Below are positions 1-5,744 of a stretch of 5,966 bases of DNA, piece after piece. The position numbers were made by a program, and so were the translations under genes. The notes under the pieces are model-generated. The model worked only from the letters and a program-made list of their open reading frames with translations, did no database searches and was not told the origin of the DNA. The DNA lies in the NCBI GenBank assembly GCA_028694115.1, contig JAQUUB010000180.1, positions 1 through 5,966 of the forward strand. The letters run 5' to 3'. Positions within the stretch are counted from its first letter, which is position 1. Every line of letters starts with the position of its first letter. The stretch is from Lachnospiraceae bacterium (GTDB lineage: Bacteria > Bacillota_A > Clostridia > Lachnospirales > Lachnospiraceae).

Positions 1-2
1 CA

Positions 3-18
3 CACCTTTCATCTCCTT
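3..18 (-). promoter_or_regulatory. Shine-Dalgarno-like sequence for a gene beyond the window edge
   Basis: On the minus strand an AAGGAG (18-13) is followed, after 7 nt, by a GTG at 5-3; a second GTG lies at 3-1. An ATG at 12-10 directly abuts AAGGAG and is too close to be served by it. This suggests that another gene of the same orientation begins at or just past the left edge, but almost none of its coding sequence can be read. Confidence 0.25.
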
Positions 19-76
19 GTAAGAATATTTACTACTCTTAAATCTTACAAGATTTTTATTTCAAGGTGGTAAACTA

Positions 77-90
77 ATTCGCTAGCGAAT
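77..90. repeat. Perfect 14-bp palindrome ATTCGCTAGCGAAT
   Basis: The sequence equals its own reverse complement over 14 bp and is GC-richer at its centre than its surroundings. It lies midway between two near-identical 11-bp direct repeats (66-76 and 100-110). This geometry is common for binding sites of dimeric DNA-binding proteins, which is an inference; no protein can be assigned. Confidence 0.6.
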
Positions 91-122
91 CGGTTAAAAG
101 TGGTTAACTATTATAATAGCGT

Positions 123-578
123 TTACACACTCATAAATATTCTTGTAGCGTGAGTCTGTTTCATAATATTTTCAAACGATATATCTGTTGTTTTATTAAA
201 GCTGGCATCCCCAATAAAATAGTGAAATTCATCGCATACAATATATTTATACTGGCTCATATCAAGTCCATAATGATATAATTCTCTGGTTTCAATAGCT
301 TGATATGTCATGATATCAATATATTTTTCCTTACCATCTCTTCTAATCTCAGCTTTAAACTGGTCAACACAGTTAGTCCTATGAATTAACATTAATATCT
401 TTTTACCTTCATCCTTTGCATATGAAAATAAAATATTCTTTATAAAATAACTCTTTCCTGCACCAGTTCCAGCAGAAATAGTGATAACATCTCCATCTTT
501 CCATTGTTCAATTTGTTGATTACTTATTATGTCTCCAACACGTAATTTTTTCTTTATCATTTGCTCGCTATTTGCCAA
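123..578 (-). CDS. Truncated DExH-box superfamily 2 helicase (N-terminal domain only)
   Basis: This 151-residue protein is the first RecA-like domain of an SF2 helicase or translocase. Walker A is AGTGAGKS (residues 36-43), a motif Ia-like segment IHRTNC lies at 65-70, a motif Ib-like TYQAIE at 91-96, and the Walker B/motif II is VCDEFH (114-119), a DExH form. The chain ends at RIFMSV (146-151), exactly where motif III (S-A-T) is expected, followed by TAA. A full-length member would run several hundred residues further, so motifs IV-VI and helicase activity are missing. No continuation in another frame is visible in the remaining 122 bases, so a deletion, an insertion or a junction is more likely than a simple frameshift. 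The start is TTG at 578, placed 8 nt after GGGAGGTG; an ATG at residue 7 is the alternative. The gene starts 5 nt after the preceding stop, so it is co-transcribed with the small proteins and the polymerase. Family assignment is firm; the partner role with the polymerase is inferred. Confidence 0.85.
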   Translation of the reverse strand: MANSEQMIKKKLRVGDIISNQQIEQWKDGDVITISAGTGAGKSYFIKNILFSYAKDEGKKILMLIHRTNCVDQFKAEIRRDGKEKYIDIMTYQAIETRELYHYGLDMSQYKYIVCDEFHYFIGDASFNKTTDISFENIMKQTHATRIFMSV

Positions 579-583
579 TAATG

Positions 584-769
584 TTACACCTCCCTGCAGA
601 ATGTAGCCATAGTCTCGTGTAATTTATTGGTATCAGCGAAAAAGAAAACTTTAAATCTTGAATCAATTTCACTATCTTCAACTTTCAGGATACGATGTCC
701 TTTACTACATAACCAATTGGTCATATTTAATGACCTTATAATATACATTTGTATCTTTTCATTATTCAA
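584..769 (-). CDS. Small DUF5659-like protein, copy 2 of a tandem pair
   Basis: This 61-residue protein has no signal peptide or membrane segment. Its core, a hydrophobic strand (MYIIRS), then a WL helix, a KVFFF strand and a final helix with LHETMA, aligns without gaps over about 49 residues to the neighbouring protein at 800-988. Shared residues include the WL pair, the aromatic strand, an Asp just after it, and the L-x-E-T-M-A helix. The pattern resembles small phage and mobile-element proteins of the DUF5659 type as I remember that family, for which no function is known to me. Translation starts at TTG (769), since AAGGAGAGGAAC lies at 785-774 at proper spacing; the first in-frame ATG is residue 8. 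It sits between its paralogue (30 nt upstream) and the helicase (5 nt downstream). A small adaptor or nucleic-acid-binding role is possible but not shown. Confidence 0.72.
   Translation of the reverse strand: MNNEKIQMYIIRSLNMTNWLCSKGHRILKVEDSEIDSRFKVFFFADTNKLHETMATFCREV
587..594 (-). promoter_or_regulatory. Ribosome binding site deciding the TTG start of the helicase
   Basis: GGGAGGTG on the minus strand overlaps nothing but the gap and the end of the preceding gene. It stands 8 nt before TTG (578-576). The next in-frame ATG (560-558) is 26 nt away, too far, so the TTG is the preferred start. Confidence 0.7.
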
Positions 770-773
770 ATTA

Positions 774-785
774 GTTCCTCTCCTT
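774..785 (-). promoter_or_regulatory. Ribosome binding site deciding the TTG start at 769
   Basis: The minus strand reads AAGGAGAGGAAC, two overlapping purine-rich Shine-Dalgarno cores placed 7-10 nt before TTG (769-767). No ATG lies at suitable distance; the first in-frame one is at 748. This supports TTG initiation. Confidence 0.65.
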
Positions 786-799
786 GCTTTTCCGACTTT

Positions 800-988
800 T
801 TAGTTTAGAATTTCTTTAAACTGATTATACTTTGCCATAGTTTCTCTAAGTTCCGGGGAATCCTTAAAAATATAAATCTTTCTACTGGCATCTTTCAAAT
901 CAGGTTTCTCACCAATTTTATGGAAACGGTTTAGCATTAGCCATCCTGCCATTCTTTCTTGGGTAATTACAATAGTATCGTTTTTCAT
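800..988 (-). CDS. Small DUF5659-like protein, copy 1 of a tandem pair
   Basis: This 62-residue soluble protein is the first of two adjacent paralogues. It starts with a short strand (TIVITQ), followed by a helix containing AGWLMLNRF, a charged linker, the strand KIYIF and a helix PELRETMAKY. The order and the W-L and L-R-E-T-M-A positions match the neighbour at 584-769, so a tandem duplication followed by divergence is likely; overall identity is only about a quarter. I see resemblance to DUF5659-type phage proteins from memory, without a known activity. The ATG at 988 has an excellent AAGGAGG 9 nt upstream (1004-998); an out-of-frame ATG at 995 is ignored. It follows the polymerase gene by 84 nt containing a stable hairpin, which might set expression of the downstream genes apart from the polymerase. 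Confidence 0.75.
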   Translation of the reverse strand: MKNDTIVITQERMAGWLMLNRFHKIGEKPDLKDASRKIYIFKDSPELRETMAKYNQFKEILN

Positions 989-1053
989 AGTTCATGTCCT
1001 CCTTGATATTAAAATAGTTTAAACAACCATTATTTCTGCGTTGTCCACCCTAA

Positions 1054-1068
1054 GCCAGCTTCGCTGGC
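1054..1068 (-). repeat. Intergenic hairpin with GCGAAGC core
   Basis: Directly after the polymerase stop codon the minus strand reads GCCAGCGAAGCTGGC: six perfect base pairs closed by a GAA triloop. The central heptamer GCGAAGC is known as an unusually stable DNA mini-hairpin. There is no U-tract behind it, so it is not a classical terminator. It may act as an mRNA stability or processing element between the polymerase and the small genes, or as a structured single-stranded DNA site. Confidence 0.55.
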
Positions 1069-1072
1069 GCTA

Positions 1073-4000
1073 TCAAGAACCTTTTATAGACACAACTACT
1101 TTTATTACACTTTGAGAATTTTTAGCAGTAGTAATTTCTTTGATGTTAACATCATGCCCGATATATTTTCTCAAATCTAAGCCTGCGGATAATGTTTCAT
1201 TTTCCTTAATACTCATATTGCCTAAAATACCAATCCACCCTTTTTCATTTTCAAACAAAGGATAAGAATTTCCTAGCATCTCCGCAGCAATCTCTTCTGT
1301 TCTTCCTTTTTCTACCCCCATAATGGTCAGGTTAAAATTAGAAACATCGGCAAGCTCTTCATTTTCTTTTTTCAAATATTCTTCTGGAATACTCATATTT
1401 TTATCATCATCAAAATTTAGAGGATACTCTCCTGTAGAAACCTGTGTCTTGTAATACTCGCCTAACCATTCAAAGACATCCTGACCAGATTTATTTGCCC
1501 GAACTACATAAATCTTCTCTTTATCTTCGTGTATTTTGATATTCTGAAGAATACCTTCCGAAGCTACTATCCAACAGAAAGAATAATTCTCATTTTGTTT
1601 GTTAAATTTTGAATTGATATAAGTCATACGAACGGCAGCTGATGCCAAAAGTGATGGGCAATTGCAAATCTCCTCAGACTCCATTTTTGTTTTCTCATAC
1701 AGTTCTTTAAACTTCTGATCTACAATTTCACGCTCACGTTTATATTTATCATCACTTGAGTATGGATTTATATTTCCTTTTAATATAGCTAAATTCCGAT
1801 TCCTGTCTATAAAATGGACATACACCTCTTGCAAATCGTCAATCGTCTTTTGAACGATTTCTCCATCCAATTCTGGATTCATCAAATAATTGTAGAGATT
1901 TTGAAAATTCTGACTTTGAATTTTATGTTGTGTTTTATCCACCATAACCTTTTCCACATAATCTTCAAATTTTTCCATTCTATTTGCCAAAAAATCTAAT
2001 GCTGATTCAACCGACTCATCTTTGTTGTACTTATTCCCATCTTTGTAAAACATAAATTGTGGTCTTTTATTGAATCGACGCTGAATAATCTCAGGCACAA
2101 CTACCTGGTCAAATAGCCCACTTTTACTTGCATCAATCATTTTGCCTTGCAAATCTTTCATAATAGCAATAGGCAACGCATATTTTTCTAAATCCCCCTC
2201 TGCGTTTGCCACATTTTCAATTTGGGTATCTATATCAGTAATTTGCCCTGTTTTATCTTCAGACGATAATATAAAATCAATTACGTTCTCCGTGTTCCAT
2301 TCTTCACTAGCAGCAGTAGCTTTATCCTCATCATTAACTTGCACCAAAGAAGGCACAATATAGTCCTCTAATGTTACCGCCTCTTTGTCTGGAAACTTTT
2401 GAAGAAAATGCCCCTGAAGTTCCTGATTAAATACTTCGAGTACGTTTTTCCCGAAATTCTTACTATCCTCTTTTTTAGATATAAAATTGTAATTCTGCAA
2501 AAATTCAATTTGAATATCCTTTAAATTATAGTCAGTATCTAAAACTAAAACTTCATCCCCATCTTTATCCAGTCCACCGAGTCTATCTGGTTCTGTCCCA
2601 AGGGGTAGCTGCACTATATTATTAATCCCTCTGATAAACTCTGCATCTTTTCCTGAATAATCCACAAAATTAACATTTGTAATTTCCGAATAACTTACGA
2701 TAGGATTTCTTGCAAGCACAGTTCTGCCGAGAATTTTTCCACCGCTAAAGCATTCTTTTTCTTTCAAAAATCCCATGTACTCCCAGCTATTCTTATCCGC
2801 TGCCCCTGCATAACTTAAAAAGGCAAGAATGTCCTGTGTGACATACATATATTTCCCTTTAATATACATCCTACCGAGATACATATCCTTGATTTTTTTC
2901 TCTATTACATCTTTAATGGTTTTGATGACTTTTCTATCGAATACCATTTTTTTGTTGATGTGAATGGCTTTAATAGCATCTCCACATTCCTTCTCTAGAT
3001 TAGTATCCGGATTTTCCTTCTGAATCAGATTTAAAAAACTTATAATATACTTGATATCTTCCCAGTCCAATTCTTCTTTTCGGTAAATGGTTAAAACCTT
3101 ATGAATAATATTTCCCTGTACATTGGCAAACGCAAGGATGTCCCATCTATCCACACCAAGCGCCAACCACAATTGATAGGTAGCTCGTCTGTATTGTTCT
3201 GCCATGGGTTTTGCAAAATTTGAGATGCCAATGACATCATAGCCATATGTTATTAATCGGTCTTTATAATCATCTATGGAAGAAAATAACCATTCTTTCT
3301 TTTCAGAACCATCTTCTTTCAGTCCGGTTACGTTTAATTTTGCTTTGAAAGTTGACTCCGTTATGAGTAAATCTATATCTTCTACAGCATGAGTTTTGCC
3401 CCAAATATCAGTAATGGTCTCTATGCCATACTTTTTATAGTAATCATGAAAGTCAACACACGGAAAAAACCCTTTCACGCTGGGCAATCTTAGCTGGTAA
3501 CCTGTAATCTTATAAGGTACATCTAAGTAATTCTTAAATTTTTCTCCTAATTCCTTGCTCACCAATCCCATGCCATCGAATACATTTTCCATACATTCAT
3601 GATTTTCTTCAGTACCAAGCTGTAGTCCTGTTGACCATTCTGTAATCGGAATTTCTTTTGTATCATCTTCTGAAATTTCTTCTGTCTGCTCTTCTATATA
3701 CAAAGCGTAATATTTCGATTTAGTATCCACATAAGTTCTGGATTTTGGATTCTCAATCTCCTCCGCCTTTACTTTCTGACCAGCTTCTTTCCACTGGTTA
3801 ACTGTCTTATATGTTCCCTTTTGCCTGTTTTCCTTTGGTTTCTTCTCTACCGTACATTCTTTGGAATTGACCGCTTCACTTACTTCTTTGACCTTTTTAG
3901 AATATTCTTTTTCCGCTTCAATCCAAGCCATTAATTCCTCATATTGTTTTTCTTCCTCTGGAGTACGAGAGTAAGGTTTTACCATGCGGACATCTTCATA

Positions 4001-4594
4001 TACAGGAACTTCGCAGTCTGGAATAATGCAAATCCCTAGCTTATCCATCGCAACTGGAACTAAATATACATCCGTAGTGGTCAAAGCATTTCTGGTAAGA
4101 TTCTTAGATATAGTACACTTTGTGGGCTCTATCCCAAGGGAAATATATTTCTTTAATTCTTCATAATAATCTTTATAGACAAAAATCTGCCTGCATTCTT
4201 TATTTTGAGAACCAGAAAGCACATTGTCTAGAAATACAAACTCGCCTAAAGGTTTTGTATTAATATTAAAACCTTCCTTTAACAATTTTTCAAGCTTTGC
4301 TGTTTGCTCTTTATTCCTACTTCTACCGGTTTCTATTGTAATGATAGGTAATTTGTTCTCTTTTTTATTTACATTGGTATCCTTTTCCCCATCTGCATCT
4401 TTCTCTTCTGTTTCTTCTTCCCCAATTTCCTTATATTCCTTATTCCTAATCTTTTCATTTAAAATATAATATAGCAAGGTTTCGCTTGTGGTAACTGCAT
4501 CATCCTTTGAAATATTTACCATAAGCTTCCCATCTTTTTCGTATAAGTCATCCAGCTGATACTGCCATATGTAATATTGACGTTTTTTAATCAT
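1073..4594 (-). CDS. Single-chain two-barrel RNA polymerase, cellular RdRP (QDE-1/RDR, YonO-related) superfamily
   Basis: The product has 1173 residues, numbered from the ATG at 4594. Visible signatures in order: YQLRLPSVKG (366-375) and ITESTFKAKL (411-420), matching the two conserved Lys motifs of the first double-psi barrel; ARNPIV (628-633), the R-N-P motif before the second barrel; GGLDKDGDEV (673-682), the metal-binding DxDGD with Asp676, 678 and 680; MIDASKSG (819-826) and RPQFM (844-848), matching eukaryotic AVDxxKTG and PxF; and ASAAVRMTY (984-992) with SFCWIV (1005-1010), resembling the SAWYxxTY...SFPW block of plant and fungal enzymes. All catalytic positions I can check are kept, so activity is expected. 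Family members polymerise RNA on an RNA template (QDE-1, RDRs) or a DNA template (YonO); which applies here is open. Residues 1-350 match nothing I know and include acidic (56-81) and highly charged (211-260) stretches. Start: ATG after GGGGG at 9 nt; a TTG 21 nt upstream (4615) lacks a clear Shine-Dalgarno. It heads a cassette with two small proteins and a helicase. Confidence 0.88.
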   Translation of the reverse strand: MIKKRQYYIWQYQLDDLYEKDGKLMVNISKDDAVTTSETLLYYILNEKIRNKEYKEIGEEETEEKDADGEKDTNVNKKENKLPIITIETGRSRNKEQTAKLEKLLKEGFNINTKPLGEFVFLDNVLSGSQNKECRQIFVYKDYYEELKKYISLGIEPTKCTISKNLTRNALTTTDVYLVPVAMDKLGICIIPDCEVPVYEDVRMVKPYSRTPEEEKQYEELMAWIEAEKEYSKKVKEVSEAVNSKECTVEKKPKENRQKGTYKTVNQWKEAGQKVKAEEIENPKSRTYVDTKSKYYALYIEEQTEEISEDDTKEIPITEWSTGLQLGTEENHECMENVFDGMGLVSKELGEKFKNYLDVPYKITGYQLRLPSVKGFFPCVDFHDYYKKYGIETITDIWGKTHAVEDIDLLITESTFKAKLNVTGLKEDGSEKKEWLFSSIDDYKDRLITYGYDVIGISNFAKPMAEQYRRATYQLWLALGVDRWDILAFANVQGNIIHKVLTIYRKEELDWEDIKYIISFLNLIQKENPDTNLEKECGDAIKAIHINKKMVFDRKVIKTIKDVIEKKIKDMYLGRMYIKGKYMYVTQDILAFLSYAGAADKNSWEYMGFLKEKECFSGGKILGRTVLARNPIVSYSEITNVNFVDYSGKDAEFIRGINNIVQLPLGTEPDRLGGLDKDGDEVLVLDTDYNLKDIQIEFLQNYNFISKKEDSKNFGKNVLEVFNQELQGHFLQKFPDKEAVTLEDYIVPSLVQVNDEDKATAASEEWNTENVIDFILSSEDKTGQITDIDTQIENVANAEGDLEKYALPIAIMKDLQGKMIDASKSGLFDQVVVPEIIQRRFNKRPQFMFYKDGNKYNKDESVESALDFLANRMEKFEDYVEKVMVDKTQHKIQSQNFQNLYNYLMNPELDGEIVQKTIDDLQEVYVHFIDRNRNLAILKGNINPYSSDDKYKREREIVDQKFKELYEKTKMESEEICNCPSLLASAAVRMTYINSKFNKQNENYSFCWIVASEGILQNIKIHEDKEKIYVVRANKSGQDVFEWLGEYYKTQVSTGEYPLNFDDDKNMSIPEEYLKKENEELADVSNFNLTIMGVEKGRTEEIAAEMLGNSYPLFENEKGWIGILGNMSIKENETLSAGLDLRKYIGHDVNIKEITTAKNSQSVIKVVVSIKGS

Positions 4595-4649
4595 AAATTT
4601 ATGCCCCCAGTCCAAACATATCCAAAGATTTCCACTAATTCTTGCTTAA

Positions 4650-4678
4650 AGTATACTCCTATATGGTAAATATTTGAA
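4650..4678 (-). promoter_or_regulatory. Candidate sigmaA promoter of the polymerase cassette
   Basis: On the minus strand TTCAAA (4678-4673) and TATACT (4655-4650) are separated by 17 nt. The -10 matches the consensus at 5 of 6 positions and the -35 at 4 of 6. It lies between the upstream terminator and the polymerase start and would give a leader of roughly 50 nt. It is a pattern match only. Confidence 0.45.
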
Positions 4679-4689
4679 GATTTTTAGAC

Positions 4690-4721
4690 AAAAAAACACC
4701 AGATACGGGTTGTATCTGATG
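4690..4721 (-). terminator. Intrinsic terminator of the peroxiredoxin gene
   Basis: The minus strand forms a 10-bp stem, CATCAGATAC with GTATCTGGTG (one T-G wobble), around the 5-nt loop AACCC, followed at once by seven T residues. It lies 30 nt past the peroxiredoxin stop codon and separates that gene from the polymerase cassette. Confidence 0.9.
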
Positions 4722-4750
4722 CTTGGGCGTCTATATCTTTTTCCAATAAA

Positions 4751-5398
4751 TTACTCTTGCTCATCTAAGTTCTTATACACAAACCAGTCGGATAAACTAT
4801 ATATCCCTCTTTCCTTGTCCAATGCCGGAACATCATTTTCTCCTCTATGAAATAAAACCTTATCTCCAATAATTTCATTATGAGGCCAATTTGCTGGTGA
4901 AAAAACTTTCTTAATAGAAGCCAATTTTAATGCTTTCACCGTTCTTAATATCTCATCAATGTTTCTTCCTATCTCTTTAGGATATTCCAACATAGTCCTT
5001 ACTTTTCCATTATGATCTACAATAATTACTGCTCTAACTGCCGCTGTATCATCTTCATTTGGATGAATTAATCCAAGGGTTTGAGAAACGTTTCTCTTCT
5101 CATCATCTATAATAGGAAATTCTATTTGAACATAAATATTTTCTTTTATCCATTGAATCCATTTCTCATGAGATTCTAAACTATCCACACTCAATCCAAT
5201 TAATTCAACACCTAAATCATCAAACTGTTTCTTTTTCTTTTGGAAAGAAACAAATTCAGTGGTGCATACAGGAGTAAAATCTCCCGGGTGACTAAACAAC
5301 ACAAACCATTTTCCTTGATAATCATCTGGTAAATGAATCATTCCTTTTGTTGTTTCTACTGTTATTTCAGGGAATTTGTCCCTAAGCGATATTTTCAT
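4751..5398 (-). CDS. 1-Cys peroxiredoxin (Prx6-like, AhpC/TSA family)
   Basis: This 215-residue cytoplasmic thiol peroxidase reduces hydrogen peroxide and organic hydroperoxides. The thioredoxin-fold active site HPGDFTPVCTTEF (37-49) holds the peroxidatic Cys45 with Thr42 and Pro38, and the conserved Arg of the active site is Arg122 in VRAVIIVD. The C-terminal part with SPANWPHNEIIGDKVLF (167-183) is the Prx6/1-Cys extension that follows the AhpC-TSA domain, and total length is typical for that subfamily. Cys45 is the only cysteine in the protein, so no resolving cysteine exists and reduction must come from an outside thiol. The start is ATG at 5398, with AAGGAGG at 5411-5405. It is transcribed alone: a promoter overlapped by a PerR-type box lies upstream and a strong terminator downstream. 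Family and mechanism are well supported; the physiological reductant is unknown. Confidence 0.95.
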   Translation of the reverse strand: MKISLRDKFPEITVETTKGMIHLPDDYQGKWFVLFSHPGDFTPVCTTEFVSFQKKKKQFDDLGVELIGLSVDSLESHEKWIQWIKENIYVQIEFPIIDDEKRNVSQTLGLIHPNEDDTAAVRAVIIVDHNGKVRTMLEYPKEIGRNIDEILRTVKALKLASIKKVFSPANWPHNEIIGDKVLFHRGENDVPALDKERGIYSLSDWFVYKNLDEQE

Positions 5399-5427
5399 AA
5401 AACCCCTCCTTAGTGATAATTCTTATT

Positions 5428-5442
5428 TTATAATAATTATAT
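5428..5442. promoter_or_regulatory. PerR-type operator overlapping the peroxiredoxin -10
   Basis: TTATAATAATTATAT matches the Bacillus PerR box TTATAATnATTATAA at every fixed position but the last. It covers the -10 hexamer of the peroxiredoxin promoter. PerR is a metal-dependent Fur-family repressor inactivated by peroxide, so binding here would block transcription until peroxide stress. The match is seen; binding is inferred from the target gene's function and the known consensus. AT-richness raises the chance of accidental matches. Confidence 0.7.
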
Positions 5443-5463
5443 ACTATATTTATTAAATTACAA
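5436..5463 (-). promoter_or_regulatory. sigmaA-like promoter of the peroxiredoxin gene
   Basis: On the minus strand TTGTAA (5463-5458) and a perfect TATAAT (5441-5436) are separated by 16 nt. The transcript would start about 30 nt upstream of the start codon. The -10 lies inside the PerR-type box. Confidence 0.65.
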
Positions 5464-5483
5464 ATAAAATGTTGTTTTTTTTT

Positions 5484-5705
5484 CTACAACTCCATCTCAT
5501 TCAGCACATCTCTGAATTTTTTCAATTCCTCAGCGGTAATAGTTACTCCCTTGCCCATCTTTTCATGCTCATGTGACCATTCTCGGATGTCAAATTTTGG
5601 TTCTCTATCGTTCCAAGAAATCAGGTTAATTTCTTTCGTCCAGCCTTTTGCATTTTCGGATAATACTCCCAGTTCTTTGGTTATATCGTATTTTATTTCT
5701 GCCAT
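5484..5705 (-). CDS. YdbC/PC4-family single-stranded nucleic-acid-binding protein
   Basis: This 73-residue protein belongs to the YdbC group (DUF2128) of the transcriptional coactivator PC4/p15 fold, whose Lactococcus member binds single-stranded DNA as a dimer. It shows the whole family pattern: IKYDITKELGVLSE (4-17), GWTKEINLISWND (21-33), PKFDIREWS (36-44), HEKMGKGVTIT (47-57) and a final helix to residue 73. The start is the ATG at 5705, because AAGAGGAGA lies just upstream at 5719-5711. An in-frame ATG at 5768 would add 21 residues that have no family counterpart and would place the start codon in the right arm of an inverted repeat. The gene precedes the peroxiredoxin in the same direction with no convincing terminator between them, so some read-through is possible. 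Role inferred: general chromosome or transcription accessory. Confidence 0.88.
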   Translation of the reverse strand: MAEIKYDITKELGVLSENAKGWTKEINLISWNDREPKFDIREWSHEHEKMGKGVTITAEELKKFRDVLNEMEL

Positions 5706-5710
5706 TTTCT

Positions 5711-5719
5711 TCTCCTCTT
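5711..5719 (-). promoter_or_regulatory. Ribosome binding site fixing the YdbC-like start at 5705
   Basis: The minus strand reads AAGAGGAGA a few nucleotides before ATG (5705-5703). No comparable Shine-Dalgarno sequence precedes the upstream in-frame ATG at 5768, so the shorter 73-residue product is preferred. Confidence 0.7.
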
Positions 5720-5744
5720 TTATCACAAAAACTTCTGCAATTTC

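Larger units (their letters stand above)
1..122. other. Palindrome-rich non-coding spacer after truncated helicase
   Basis: No coding sequence is visible in this stretch. It holds several short symmetric elements: CTTGTAAG (16-23) with its inverse CTTACAAG (44-51), AAATCTT/AAGATTT around a 2-nt centre (40-55), the perfect 14-bp palindrome ATTCGCTAGCGAAT (77-90), and the perfect 12-bp palindrome CTATTATAATAG (108-119), which puts a TATAAT on both strands. Near-identical 11-mers GTGGTAAACTA (66-76) and GTGGTTAACTA (100-110; 10 of 11 match) flank the central palindrome. The layout could be an operator/promoter region for the next minus-strand gene, a recombination junction, or the 5' part of a structured RNA. 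I cannot choose between these from the sequence. Confidence 0.5.

Noticed and set aside
40..60. Plus-strand terminator-like stem AAATCTT/AAGATTT followed by T-rich DNA
   Set aside because: The loop would be only 2 nt, the stem is weak, and no plus-strand gene is present to terminate.
1814..4469. Several plus-strand open frames of 60-80 codons inside the polymerase gene
   Set aside because: They lie antisense to a gene with clear family motifs and have the composition expected of shadows (Ile/Phe/Ser-rich, no recognisable domain, no convincing ribosome binding site).
1073..4594. Alternative reading of the large protein as a replication protein or bacterial RNA polymerase beta' fragment
   Set aside because: DxDGD differs from the NADFDGD of beta', and the RNP, VDxxKxG, PxF and SFxW blocks fit the single-chain RdRP family in the right order.
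4751..5398. Typical 2-Cys AhpC assignment for the peroxiredoxin
   Set aside because: There is no second cysteine anywhere in the protein, and the C-terminal extension with SPANW fits the Prx6/1-Cys group.
5466..5490. Possible terminator of the YdbC-like gene (GTTGT and ACAAC around an A-run)
   Set aside because: The stem has only 5 A/T-weak pairs, the loop is about 10 nt of A, and the following tract is not uniformly T; it overlaps the stop codon.
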